Below, piece by piece: positions 11,584 to 19,916 of a DNA stretch of 64,000 nt. A model generated the notes under the pieces. It saw only the letters and a program-made list of their open reading frames with translations, was not told the origin of the DNA and did not search any database. Source of the stretch: Betaproteobacteria bacterium CG2_30_68_42 (GTDB taxonomy: Bacteria > Pseudomonadota > Gammaproteobacteria > Burkholderiales > Rhodocyclaceae); NCBI GenBank assembly GCA_001872285.1, contig MNXU01000038.1, forward strand, positions 1-64,000, given 5' to 3'. Numbering within the stretch: the first letter of the stretch is position 1; the number at the start of each line of letters is the position of its first letter. A program made the translations under genes and the position numbers.

Positions 11584-12594
11584 TCACGGCGTGCGCTCCG
11601 ATTTCCGGTAGGCCCTGCGCCGGCCCGGCGCCGCGCCGCCGCGTCGCGCGCGCGAGCGCAGCCGCAGCCACAGTCCGTTGAGGCCCTCGGGTTCGAAGAG
11701 CACGGTGAGCACCAGCACCAGCCCGAACAGGGCCGGCTGCAGGCCGCTCTGGCGCGCGATCCCCTCGGGCAGCAGCTCGCGCGCGAGGATCAGGGCCTGG
11801 GGCACGGCGATCAGGAATGCGGCCCCGAAGACGACCCCGGCAGCCGAGCCCAGGCCGCCGACGAGGATCATCGTCAGCAGCTCGATCGAGAGCAGGATGT
11901 CGAACGCCTCCGGGCTGATGAAGCCGATCCGGTGCGCATAGAGCGCGCCGGCGATGCCGGTCGCGCCGGCCGACAGGGCGAAGGCGACGGTCTTGTAGTG
12001 GGCGGCGTCGATGCCCAGGCTGCGCGCCGGAATCTCCGCATCGCGGATCGCGGTGAGCGCGCGCCCGGTGGGCGAGCGCAGCAGGTTGGCCAGCGCGAAC
12101 ATCGCGCCAACCGCCACCGCCAGGCAAAGGTAGTAGAACTCCCACTCCTCGCCGAGGCGATGGCCGAAGAGCACGACCGGCGCGACCGCCATGCCGGCGT
12201 TGCCGCCGGTGAGCGCTTCCCAGCGTGCGAACACTTCCACCGCGATGAAGCCGAACGCGAGGGTGGCGATGGCGAGATAGATGCCCTTGAGGCGCAGCGC
12301 GGGCAGCCCGACGAGCGCGCCGCAGCCCGCGGCGAGCAGCCCGGAGGCGGCAGCCGAGACCGGGAACGGCAGCCCGCGCGCCTGCGCGATCGCCTCCGTG
12401 TAAGCGCCCACTCCCAGGAAGGCCGCATGTCCGAGCGAGATCTGGCCGGTGTATCCGACCAGCAGCATCAGCCCCGCACCGGCGACCACGTAGATGCAGA
12501 TGAAGCTCAACTGGGCGAGGGAATACTCCGCGAGCAGCAGCGGCGCGGCCAGCAACAGGGCTGCCGCAGCGACCGCGAGCGCGGTCCTCGCCAC
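11584..12594 (-). CDS. livM: branched-chain amino acid-type ABC permease LivM
   Basis: Transmembrane subunit of the LivHMGF-type importer. The 336-residue product has many hydrophobic helices and the LivM signature region GYTGQISLGHAAFLGVGAY near residues 48-66. The coupling region reads GRALTAIRDAEIPARSLGID, followed by SAGATGIAGALYAH. The C-terminus is a basic tail (RLRSRARRGGAAPGRRRAYRK), somewhat longer than usual. It is 3 bases downstream of livH. Confidence 0.92.
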   Translation of the reverse strand: MARTALAVAAAALLLAAPLLLAEYSLAQLSFICIYVVAGAGLMLLVGYTGQISLGHAAFLGVGAYTEAIAQARGLPFPVSAAASGLLAAGCGALVGLPALRLKGIYLAIATLAFGFIAVEVFARWEALTGGNAGMAVAPVVLFGHRLGEEWEFYYLCLAVAVGAMFALANLLRSPTGRALTAIRDAEIPARSLGIDAAHYKTVAFALSAGATGIAGALYAHRIGFISPEAFDILLSIELLTMILVGGLGSAAGVVFGAAFLIAVPQALILARELLPEGIARQSGLQPALFGLVLVLTVLFEPEGLNGLWLRLRSRARRGGAAPGRRRAYRKSERTP

Positions 12595-12597
12595 CGC

Positions 12598-13473
12598 TCA
12601 GACCCGACGCGGTGCGGCGTCGGCGAACATCCCCGCGGGCCGCAGCATCAGCACCAGCAGCACGACGACCCAGGCGGCGACGTCCTTCGCGCCTTCCGGA
12701 AGGTAGAAGCCGGCGGCCGACTCCACGACGCCCAGCACGATGCCGCCGGCGAGCGCGCCGGGCAGGCTGCCGAAGCCGCCGATCACCGCGGCCGGGAACG
12801 CCTTCAGCCCGATCAGGCCCATGTTGGTGTGGACGAAGGTGATCGGCGCGAGCAGCACGCCCGCGATCGCCGCGATCGCCGCCGAGAGCGCCCACACCGC
12901 CGAATGCAGCCGCGCGAGCGAAACGCCCATGTAGCAGGCGCCGAGCTGGTTCTGCGATGCCGCGCGCATCGCCAGCCCCAGCCGGGTGCCGTGGAAGAAC
13001 AGGGTGAGCGCCCCACAGAGCACCGCGGTGGTCGCGATCACCATGGCATGATCGGCGGAGAGCGTGAGCTCTCCCGCGTGCAGGCTCGCTCCCGCGAACG
13101 GGGTCTCCAGGCTGTGGGTCTGCGCGCCCCATTCCGGAACGGCTGCCACGAGCCCGCGCGCCATCAGACCGATGCCCAGGGTGAGCATGACGATGGCGAA
13201 CTGCGGCCGGCCGAGCACCGGGCGCAGCACCACCCGCTCCAGCGCCGCGCCGGCGAGGGCCATCAGCACGACCGCAGCGGCGAACGCAGCCCAGTAGGGC
13301 AGGCCGGCGGAGGTGAGGGCCACGGCGAGGAATGCGCCCAGCATCATCAGCTCGCCCTGGGCGAAATTGACCGTCTCGGTGGCCTTGTAGACCAGCACGA
13401 TACCGAGCGCGACGAGCGCATACACGCAGCCGACCGCCACCCCGCCGAGCACGAGCTGCACGAATTCGATCAA
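12598..13473 (-). CDS. livH: branched-chain amino acid-type ABC permease LivH
   Basis: First gene of the transporter operon. The 291-residue polytopic protein starts MIEFVQLVLGGVAVGCVYALVALG. It has FAQGELMMLGAFLA, the coupling loop GTRLGLAMRAASQNQLGACYMGV and GGFGSLPGALAGGIVLGVVE, all characteristic of LivH. Length is typical (about 290-300). The gene diverges from the AidB-like dehydrogenase across a 146-bp region. The operon order is livH-livM-livG-livF-CDF transporter, and it lacks livK/livJ. Confidence 0.92.
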   Translation of the reverse strand: MIEFVQLVLGGVAVGCVYALVALGIVLVYKATETVNFAQGELMMLGAFLAVALTSAGLPYWAAFAAAVVLMALAGAALERVVLRPVLGRPQFAIVMLTLGIGLMARGLVAAVPEWGAQTHSLETPFAGASLHAGELTLSADHAMVIATTAVLCGALTLFFHGTRLGLAMRAASQNQLGACYMGVSLARLHSAVWALSAAIAAIAGVLLAPITFVHTNMGLIGLKAFPAAVIGGFGSLPGALAGGIVLGVVESAAGFYLPEGAKDVAAWVVVLLVLMLRPAGMFADAAPRRV

Positions 13474-13619
13474 GCCTCGCCTTCCCTCCTCGCACCCTCG
13501 CGTGCGGCCGCCGGATTATCGGCCGCGGCCCCGGCCCCGGCAAGCGTTCCCGGCCGCGAACCGGCGGACTCCCGGCGCCGGCGGTAGACTCGCCCGTGCC
13601 ATCCTGCCGAGGAGCGATC

Positions 13620-15320
13620 ATGAACGAAGGCGACGAATCCCCATTGCACACCCACGAAGTGTTCAACCAGTCGCGCCCGCTGGAGGACTACAACCCGTTC
13701 ACCCGCGATGCCGCGCTGCGCGAGGGGCTCGCGCGCGAGGGTGCCGGCTGGGCCGATGGCTGGCTCGTCGAGCGCGGCGCCGAGCTCGGCAGCGCCGAGT
13801 GGATCGAGCGCGGCGCCATCGCCAACCGCGACGCGCCGGTGCCGCGGCTCTTCGATCCGCAGGGCAGGCGGCGCGACGAGATCGAGTTCCACCCGGCCTG
13901 GCACGAGTGCCTCGCCTACCTCAAGCGCCACGGCGTGGCGGCCGGACCGTGGGCCGATCCGCGCCCCGGCGCCCATGTCGCGCGCGCCGCGCTCTTCATG
14001 CTGTTCGCGGGCGTCGAGGACGGCAGCCTGTGTCCGGTGACCATGAGTTTCGGCGCGGTGCCGGTGATCGCGCGCGAGCCGGACATCGCACGCGACTGGC
14101 TCGCGTCCTTGCTCTCCACGGATTACGACCCGCGCTTCCTCCCGGTCTCGCGCAAGCGCGGCGTACTGATGGGCATGGGGCTCACCGAAAAGCAGGGCGG
14201 CTCGGACGTGCGCGCCAACACCACGCGCGCCGAGCCCGCAGCCGATGGCGCCTGGCGGCTGACCGGCCACAAGTGGTTTCTCTCGGCGCCGATGTGCGAT
14301 GCCTTCCTCGTCACCGCGCAGGCGCCGGGCGGGCTTTCCTGTTTCCTGCTGCCGCGCTGGACGCCCGACGGAAGGCCGAATGCCATGCGCATCCAGCGGC
14401 TCAAGGACAAGATGGGCGACCGCTCGAACGCGAGCGCCGAGGTCGAGTTCCACGGCGCGTGGGCGCGCCGCGTGGGCGAGCAGGGCCGCGGCATCCGCAC
14501 CGTGCTCGAGATGGGCAACTACACACGTCTGGACTGCGCGCTCGGCAGCGCCGGCCTCCTGCGCCGCTGCGTCTCGCAGGCGCTCCACCACGCAACCGAA
14601 CGCGCCGCCTTCGGGCGACGGCTGCGCGCGCAGCCGCTGATGGCGAACGTGCTGGCCGACCTGGCGATCGAATCCGAGGCCGCCACCGCGCTCGCGCTGC
14701 GGCTCGCGCGCGCCTTCGACGCCCAGCGCGACGAGGCGCAGACCGCCTTGCGGCGCCTGCTCACGCCGATGGCGAAGTTCTGGCTGTGCAAGCGCCTGCC
14801 GGCCGCGGCGGCCGAGGCGATGGAGGTGCTGGGCGGCAACGGCTACGTCGAGGAGAGCATCCTGCCGCGGCTGTTCCGGCAGAGCCCGCTCAACTCGATC
14901 TGGGAGGGTTCCGGGAACGTGATGTGCCTGGACGTGCTGCGCGCGATCGCAAGGCAGCCGCGCGCGCTCGAAGCCTTCGACGCGGAACTCGCGCCCGCGG
15001 ACGGCCGCAGCGCCGTCTTCGACCGCTTCGTGGCCTGGCTCAAGCAGGACTGGCAGGACTCGGCGGGCAGCGAAGGCCAGGCGCGGCGCTTCGTACAGGA
15101 CATGGCGCTGGCATTGCAGGGCGCGCTCCTGCTGCGCTTCTCCCCCGAGCCGCTCGCCCAGGCCTTCTGCGCCAGCCGGCTCGCCGGCGACTGGGGTTAC
15201 AGCTTCGGCACGCTGCCGGCGAACAGCGGTCTCGACGCGATCATCGAGCGCGCATGGCCGGAGGATGCCGCGGATGCGCTAGACTCCGTCGGCCCGGCAA
15301 ACAATGGAGAAAGCCAATGA
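13620..15320 (+). CDS. AidB-like acyl-CoA dehydrogenase
   Basis: A 566-residue FAD enzyme of the AidB branch of acyl-CoA dehydrogenases. AidB proteins start with THEVFNQ...PLEDYNPF as here (HTHEVFNQSRPLEDYNPFTRD). They also share MTEKQGGSDVRAN (here LTEKQGGSDVRANTT), GHKWFLSAPMCDAF and SPLNSIWEGSGNVMCLDVLRA. E. coli AidB is tied to alkylation damage, but many homologues have unknown substrates. The start at 13620 has a strong GAGGAG site 7 bases upstream. A TAGACT -10-like hexamer at 13585-13590 precedes it. The stop overlaps the next gene's start (ATGA). An upstream in-frame ATG at 13596 lacks these supports. Confidence 0.87.
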   Translation: MNEGDESPLHTHEVFNQSRPLEDYNPFTRDAALREGLAREGAGWADGWLVERGAELGSAEWIERGAIANRDAPVPRLFDPQGRRRDEIEFHPAWHECLAYLKRHGVAAGPWADPRPGAHVARAALFMLFAGVEDGSLCPVTMSFGAVPVIAREPDIARDWLASLLSTDYDPRFLPVSRKRGVLMGMGLTEKQGGSDVRANTTRAEPAADGAWRLTGHKWFLSAPMCDAFLVTAQAPGGLSCFLLPRWTPDGRPNAMRIQRLKDKMGDRSNASAEVEFHGAWARRVGEQGRGIRTVLEMGNYTRLDCALGSAGLLRRCVSQALHHATERAAFGRRLRAQPLMANVLADLAIESEAATALALRLARAFDAQRDEAQTALRRLLTPMAKFWLCKRLPAAAAEAMEVLGGNGYVEESILPRLFRQSPLNSIWEGSGNVMCLDVLRAIARQPRALEAFDAELAPADGRSAVFDRFVAWLKQDWQDSAGSEGQARRFVQDMALALQGALLLRFSPEPLAQAFCASRLAGDWGYSFGTLPANSGLDAIIERAWPEDAADALDSVGPANNGESQ

Positions 15321-16771
15321 AGCTCGATGACGCATCGCTCTTTCGGGACCTCTGCCTGATCGACGGCCAGTGGGTCGGCGCCGAAGGCGGGGCCAACTTC
15401 GCAGTCACCAACCCGGCCACCGGCGAGACGCTCGGCAGCGTTCCCGATCTGGGCGTCGCCCAGGTGCGGCAGGCCATCCGGGCGGCGGAGGGCGCCTGGC
15501 CGGCGTGGCGCGCGAAGACCGCGAGTGAACGCGCGCGGGTGCTGCGGCGCTGGTACGAACTCATCCTCGCCAACGCCGACGACCTCGCGCGGATCATGAC
15601 CGCGGAACAGGGCAAACCGCTCGCCGAGGCGAAGGGCGAGATCGCCTATGGCGCGAGCTTCGTCGAATGGTTCGCCGAAGAGGCGAAGCGCGCCTACGGC
15701 GACGTCATCCCGAGCCCGGTCGCGGACAAGCGGCTGATCGTCATCAAGCAGCCGGTCGGCGTGTGCGCCGCGATCACGCCGTGGAATTTCCCCTCGTCGA
15801 TGATCACGCGCAAGGTGGCCCCGGCCTTCGCCGCCGGCTGCACGGTGGTGGTCAAGCCGGCCGAGCAGACTCCATTCAGCGCGCTGGCGCTGGCGGAACT
15901 CGCCCAGCGCGCGGGCTTTCCGCCCGGCGTGTTCAACATCGTCACCGGCAATGCGGTGCGCATCGGCGCCGAGCTCACCTCGAACCCGGTCGTGCGCAAG
16001 CTTTCCTTCACCGGCTCGACCGAGGTGGGGCGGCTGCTGATGGCGCAGTGCGCGCCGACGCTCAAGAAGATCTCGCTGGAACTGGGCGGCAATGCGCCCT
16101 TTCTCGTGTTCGACGACGCCGATCTCGCTGCCGCCATCGAAGGCGCGATGTCCTCGAAGTATCGCAATACCGGCCAGACCTGCGTGTGCACCAACCGCTT
16201 TCTGGTGCAGGACGGCATCCACGACGCGTTCGCCGAAAAGCTGGCCGAGCGCGTGCGTGCGATGAAGGTGGGCGAAGGCACGCAACCCGGTGTGGTCCAG
16301 GGTCCGCTCATCGACGAGCAGGCGCTCGCCAAGGTCGAGGAGCACGTGGCGGATGCGCTCGCCAAGGGCGCGCGCGTCGTCACCGGCGGCAGGCGGCACG
16401 CGCTGGGCGGCACCTTCTACGAGCCGACCGTGCTCGCCGGCGTGACTTCCGCCATGCGCTGCGCGCGCGAGGAGACCTTCGGTCCGGTGGCGGCGCTCTA
16501 CCGCTTCCGCGACGAGGACGAGGCGACCCGCATGGCCAACGACACCGAGTACGGGCTGGCCGCCTATCTCTATTCGCGCGGCATCGCGCGCTGCTTCCGC
16601 GTGAGCGAGGCGCTCGAATACGGCATGGTCGGCGTCAATACCGGAATCTTCTCCAATGAGGTGGCACCGTTCGGAGGCGTGAAGAACTCGGGCATCGGGC
16701 GCGAGGGCTCCAAGTACGGGCTCGACGAGTTCCTCGAGATCAAGTACCTGTGCCTCGGGGGCATCCGGTAG
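15317..16771 (+). CDS. gabD: NAD(P)-dependent succinate-semialdehyde dehydrogenase-like aldehyde dehydrogenase
   Basis: Oxidises an aldehyde, probably succinate semialdehyde, to the acid. The 484-residue product follows the GabD pattern. It has TPWNFPSSMITRKVAPAFAAG, SFTGSTEVGRLLM, the catalytic Glu in LELGGNAPF, the catalytic Cys in NTGQTCVCTNRF, and EETFGPVAALYRF. It ends with GGVKNSGIGREGSKYGLDEF. The two-cysteine CVC and GREGSKYG motifs are typical of GabD. Its ATG overlaps the stop of the AidB-like gene, so the two are made together. Substrate remains inference: glutarate semialdehyde or other small aldehydes are possible. Confidence 0.88.
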   Translation: MKLDDASLFRDLCLIDGQWVGAEGGANFAVTNPATGETLGSVPDLGVAQVRQAIRAAEGAWPAWRAKTASERARVLRRWYELILANADDLARIMTAEQGKPLAEAKGEIAYGASFVEWFAEEAKRAYGDVIPSPVADKRLIVIKQPVGVCAAITPWNFPSSMITRKVAPAFAAGCTVVVKPAEQTPFSALALAELAQRAGFPPGVFNIVTGNAVRIGAELTSNPVVRKLSFTGSTEVGRLLMAQCAPTLKKISLELGGNAPFLVFDDADLAAAIEGAMSSKYRNTGQTCVCTNRFLVQDGIHDAFAEKLAERVRAMKVGEGTQPGVVQGPLIDEQALAKVEEHVADALAKGARVVTGGRRHALGGTFYEPTVLAGVTSAMRCAREETFGPVAALYRFRDEDEATRMANDTEYGLAAYLYSRGIARCFRVSEALEYGMVGVNTGIFSNEVAPFGGVKNSGIGREGSKYGLDEFLEIKYLCLGGIR

Positions 16772-16782
16772 TCGGAAATCCT

Positions 16783-16794
16783 GCGGGCGCCCGC
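16783..16794. terminator. GCGGGCGCCCGC palindrome between convergent genes
   Basis: A perfect 12-bp GC palindrome in the 30-bp gap between the converging gabD and mscL stops. It has no loop and no T-run, so it is at best a weak pause or bidirectional terminator. Confidence 0.2.
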
Positions 16795-16801
16795 CCGGCG
16801 C

Positions 16802-17233
16802 TCAGCCCTTCAGGCTGTCGCGGATCTCGCGCAGCAACACCACTTCCTCAGCCGGGGGCGGCGGTGCAGCGGGCGCGGGAGCGGCGGCTTCGCGCTTGAG
16901 CCGGTTGATCTGCTTCACCATCAGGAAGATCGCGAAGGCGAGGATCGCGAAGTTGAGCGCGATGGTGATGAAGTTGCCGTAGGCGAAGACCGGAACGCCG
17001 GTCTTCCTCACCGCCTCCAGCGTCATCGCCGTGCCGGGCGGAATTTCCTTGAGCGCGAAGAAATAGTTGGAGAAATCCAGCCCTCCGGTGAGACGCCCGA
17101 CCACCGGCATGACGAGATCATTGACGAAGGAATCCACGATCTTGCCGAAGGCTCCGCCGATGATGACCCCGACCGCCAGGTCGACGACGTTGCCCTTGAC
17201 CGCGAATTCCCGAAACTCGCTCCCGACGCTCAT
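16802..17233 (-). CDS. mscL: large-conductance mechanosensitive channel MscL
   Basis: An inner-membrane pentameric channel that opens on hypo-osmotic shock. The 143-residue product starts [30 protein letters not shown], the canonical N-terminal helix and TM1 with its glycine-rich face. TM2 is about residues 74-100 ([21 protein letters not shown]). The C-terminal helix ends [13 protein letters not shown], with an Ala/Pro-rich insert before it. Length and motifs are normal. Confidence 0.97.
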   Translation of the reverse strand: MSVGSEFREFAVKGNVVDLAVGVIIGGAFGKIVDSFVNDLVMPVVGRLTGGLDFSNYFFALKEIPPGTAMTLEAVRKTGVPVFAYGNFITIALNFAILAFAIFLMVKQINRLKREAAAPAPAAPPPPAEEVVLLREIRDSLKG

Positions 17234-17363
17234 GACGCATCTCCCTCAAGGAAAGGACGGCTGCATGCCTGCAGCCGGTCGCGAATTCTATGTCGAGTCC
17301 TGCCGCGGCTGCGCAAGAGTGTCGCGGGCCGACATCCGGCGCAATGCGCTTCGTTCGTTGCGC

Positions 17364-17381
17364 CCGTCCTGTCCCCTGTCA
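17364..17381 (-). repeat. GGGGACAG mini-repeat at the end of the VanZ-like gene
   Basis: On the minus strand the VanZ-like stop codon TGA opens the sequence TGACAGGGGACAGGACG. This matches the purine-rich mini-repeat seen at 148-173, 19017-19036 and 28041-28070. As in those cases the purine-rich strand is the coding strand and the repeat lies at the gene's 3' end. Confidence 0.5.
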
Positions 17382-18419
17382 CCTGCGCCTTGCCGGCAGG
17401 GCGAGCAGATAGGCGGCGGCGAGGAAGGGCCACAGCGACGAGGCGATCCGGGTCAGGCCGTTGAAGTTGAGGAAATGGCCCTGCCCGGCCCAGGCGAGAT
17501 AGGGATTGCCCGGCGCGAGGTTGGTGAGCGCGGTCATGGCGAGCAGGGCGAGCACCGCGAGTGACACCTGGGCCGGCCTCGGCAGCCACAGCGCGAGCGC
17601 GAGCCCCGCCGCGCCCAGTGCGAGCCCGGGCCGGGCTCCCGGCGTGAGCCAGGCGAGCCAGGCCGAAGGCTCGACCAGCACCGCCCAGGCGAGCGCCTTG
17701 GCCGCGGCGGCTGCGATGAACGCCGCGACGAGCAGCAGCACCGAGGGCTCGCGCAGGCTCATCCATGCTGTGAGCCCCGCACCCATCACGCCGGTCGCGG
17801 CGATCAGCAGCTCGAGTGCGAAGAATAGCTCGCCGTCATAAGCGAGCGGCGCGGACAGGCCGAGCAGGCGGAGGAGGCTCCCGTTGCCGAGCGCCGGGTT
17901 CTCCGGATTGAGCTGAGTGAGCAGCCACACCGCGATGAGCAGCAGGCCGAGCTCGCCGAGGCGCCCGTCCGGGAAGCGCCGCGCGCGCCAGCGCGCGATC
18001 GCGCCGCCTTCGGCGAGCACGTTCCGGTAGCGCAGCCCGAGCGCACAGCCGCCCAGGGCGCCGAGCAGATTGCAGCCGAAATCCACGTTGGAGGATACCC
18101 GGCTCGGCAGAAAATTCTGTGCGCTCTCCATGCCGAAGCTGAGCAGACTCGCGCACGCCCATGCGAGCGCCGCTGCTGCCCCCGGCCGCAGCCGCCGGCC
18201 GATCGCGGCCACCGCCAGCCAGCCCAACGGCACGTAGGCGGCGACATTCGTCGCGAGATCGAACCCGGTCGGGTAGCGCGGCCAGCCCGCGGTGAGCCAC
18301 GCGAGGATCGGCGCCCCGCCGTCCCTCCATCCGGCAAACGGATACAGGCTCGCATAGACCACGACCGCCGCATAGGCAGCCGCGAGGTGGCGTGCGAGGC
18401 TGTCTGCGCGCGCTCTCAT
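17379..18419 (-). CDS. VanZ-like multispanning membrane protein
   Basis: A 346-residue hydrophobic protein with about nine predicted membrane segments. The N-terminal third resembles the VanZ family: YASLYPFAGWRD, DLATNVAAYVPLGWLAVA and FGMESAQNFLPSRVSSNVDFGCNLLGALGG. VanZ-family proteins are membrane proteins of mostly unknown function; the founding member is linked to teicoplanin resistance. There is no resistance cluster here, so no such role is claimed. A second block of helices follows (about 140-340). It is 15 bases downstream of ubiT on the same strand. Confidence 0.72.
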   Translation of the reverse strand: MRARADSLARHLAAAYAAVVVYASLYPFAGWRDGGAPILAWLTAGWPRYPTGFDLATNVAAYVPLGWLAVAAIGRRLRPGAAAALAWACASLLSFGMESAQNFLPSRVSSNVDFGCNLLGALGGCALGLRYRNVLAEGGAIARWRARRFPDGRLGELGLLLIAVWLLTQLNPENPALGNGSLLRLLGLSAPLAYDGELFFALELLIAATGVMGAGLTAWMSLREPSVLLLVAAFIAAAAAKALAWAVLVEPSAWLAWLTPGARPGLALGAAGLALALWLPRPAQVSLAVLALLAMTALTNLAPGNPYLAWAGQGHFLNFNGLTRIASSLWPFLAAAYLLALPARRR

Positions 18420-18434
18420 CGCGGCCGGGGCGGG

Positions 18435-18902
18435 TCAGCGCAGCCGCATCAGGCGCTCGATCAGGCCGATCGGTGAGAAGTCGCCCGCATCGATGCGCGG
18501 AAGCTCGATCGCATCGAGCGTGTTCTTGACCAGCAGCCCCAGCTCGGTGTCGCCTTCCATCAGCAGGCGGCGGCTGAAGAACAGCGTGTCGGGGTCTTCC
18601 TCGCGCAGCGCGAGGGCGAGGAAGTCGCGCGCGGCGGCGCTGATGCGCAGGTCCGGCTCTCCCGCGGCGAGTCCGGCGTGGAAGCCGGTCGGGCCGAGGT
18701 AGAAACGCAGGTTCAGACCGGCGTCGGTGACCACCAGCGCGATGCGCTTGCCCAGCAGCGGCTCCAGGGGCTCGCGCGGGATGACGCGCCCGAGCGCGAG
18801 GTTGAGCGCCGCCACGAGAGCGAGCGCGGGCGGAAACTGCGGCAGCCGCGAGACGATCGCGCCGACCGGGGCGGGGAGGGTGAAGGCGGGCAGGCGGATC
18901 AT
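18435..18902 (-). CDS. ubiT: ubiquinone biosynthesis accessory factor UbiT (SCP2 domain)
   Basis: A 155-residue SCP2 lipid-binding-domain protein. E. coli UbiT (YhbT) binds ubiquinone intermediates and is required for anaerobic ubiquinone synthesis with UbiU and UbiV. Here the SCP2 core spans about 40-130 (GKRIALVVTDAGLNLRFYL through LLMEGDTELGLLVKNTLDAIE). The N-terminal hydrophobic stretch FPPALALVAALNLALG also fits. Its place directly after ubiV and ubiU on the same strand makes the assignment much firmer than sequence alone. A 102-bp gap with simple repeats separates it from ubiV. Confidence 0.88.
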   Translation of the reverse strand: MIRLPAFTLPAPVGAIVSRLPQFPPALALVAALNLALGRVIPREPLEPLLGKRIALVVTDAGLNLRFYLGPTGFHAGLAAGEPDLRISAAARDFLALALREEDPDTLFFSRRLLMEGDTELGLLVKNTLDAIELPRIDAGDFSPIGLIERLMRLR

Positions 18903-18942
18903 GACCGATCGGCCCGGAAACCGAATTCGACGGCGTTCAAGT

Positions 18943-19000
18943 CCCAGGTTCCGAGATTCAGGTTTCAGGCTCCAGGTTCCAGGTTCCAGGTTCCAGGTTT
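18943..19000. repeat. period-7 tandem repeat (CCAGGTT units)
   Basis: About eight imperfect 6-8 base units related to CCAGGTT (four of them near-perfect in a row at 18972-18999) fill most of the ubiV-ubiT gap. Seen directly. It may be a hypervariable spacer; no protein or RNA role is evident. Confidence 0.8.
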
Positions 19001-19004
19001 CACA

Positions 19005-19916
19005 TCACGGGCTTTTCTGCCCCCTGTCCCCCACCCGCTCGAAGCCGGGCCGCCCGTGCCAGAAACCGTTGCAGGGATCGGCCGGCATGTGGGGACGCGC
19101 GCGCGCGTCGGCCTCCCCCGGCGTGAGGCTGCCTTCGATCGCGGCGCGGAACAGGCGCGCGATCTCCGCGGTGCCGCTCGACTGCGGCCCGATGCGGGCG
19201 ATGTCCACCCCCGCCTCGCGCAGCGCGGCAGAATCGGGCAGCAGGTCGTGGACCTTGTGGGACTGGGTCTGGATGCCGTTGAGCACGAGGAAATCCTCCG
19301 CGTCGCGGGTCTTCACTTCCAGCCCATCGGGGAACTCGATGCAGCGGAATTCGCAGGTGTCCTTCTGCAGGTTGAAGTGCCGCGCGGTGAAGCAGCGCGC
19401 CGACCAGGCGAGCGGCAGGCGCCCCCAGGCGAAGACCTCGCACTCGACGCCGGCGGGCGCGCCGCAGCGCAGCGCCTCGAGCATGGCGCGATTCATCTCG
19501 TGGGGCGCGACCCAGCGCATGGCGCCCAGACGTGCGAGCAGCGCGAGCGTGCGCTCGTTGTAGACGTTGAGGCTCGCTCCGGCGACGAACGGCACGCGGC
19601 GCTCGGCGAGCAGCCGCACCGCGCCCATCTCGTTCGCCTCGACCCGGAAGCCGTCGTTTTCGACCAGACGGCGCACCACCTTCAGATCGGACTCGGACTC
19701 GATCAACGCCTGGGTCGAGAGCACCGCCTCCTTGCCGGCCGCGGCGATCGCCCGAGCGATGTCGATCCAGTCGGCGGCGCGCAGCTCATGGCGCCGCGAG
19801 CAGACCGTCTCGCCGAGGTAGACGATGTCGACCGGCATCGACTCGACCTCGCGGTAGAACGCGAGCGTTCGGCTGCGCGGCCAGTAGTAGGGCAGGGGTG
19901 CGAGCGAAAGTTTCAT
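19005..19916 (-). CDS. ubiV: oxygen-independent ubiquinone biosynthesis protein UbiV (U32 peptidase-like)
   Basis: With UbiU it forms a 4Fe-4S heterodimer that hydroxylates ubiquinone precursors without oxygen. The 303-residue product begins MKLSLAPLPYYWPRSRTLAFY, matching E. coli UbiV. It has Cys39 in YLGETVCSRR and the cluster cysteines in SARCFTARHFNLQKDTCEFRC. LNGIQTQSHKVHDL and PCNGFWHGRPGFE follow. ATG at 19916 overlaps the ubiU stop by 4 bases and aligns with the family; an ATG two codons earlier (19922) is possible. The last residues GDRGQKSP come from a GGGGGACAGGGGGCAG mini-repeat, an odd tail. Confidence 0.94.
   Translation of the reverse strand: MKLSLAPLPYYWPRSRTLAFYREVESMPVDIVYLGETVCSRRHELRAADWIDIARAIAAAGKEAVLSTQALIESESDLKVVRRLVENDGFRVEANEMGAVRLLAERRVPFVAGASLNVYNERTLALLARLGAMRWVAPHEMNRAMLEALRCGAPAGVECEVFAWGRLPLAWSARCFTARHFNLQKDTCEFRCIEFPDGLEVKTRDAEDFLVLNGIQTQSHKVHDLLPDSAALREAGVDIARIGPQSSGTAEIARLFRAAIEGSLTPGEADARARPHMPADPCNGFWHGRPGFERVGDRGQKSP
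19017..19036 (-). repeat. GGGGGACAGGGGGCAG mini-repeat inside the ubiV 3' end
   Basis: On the coding (minus) strand, GTGGGGGACAGGGGGCAG lies in frame and encodes VGDRGQ just before the UbiV stop. It belongs with the mini-repeats at 148-173, 17364-17381 and 28041-28070. Confidence 0.6.

Noticed and set aside
17379-18419. Glycopeptide resistance function for the VanZ-like protein
   Set aside because: Only family-level similarity; no vanA/B-type genes and the context is ubiquinone synthesis.
18943-19000. CRISPR-like array
   Set aside because: Units are only 7 bases and lack spacers; it is a simple tandem repeat.
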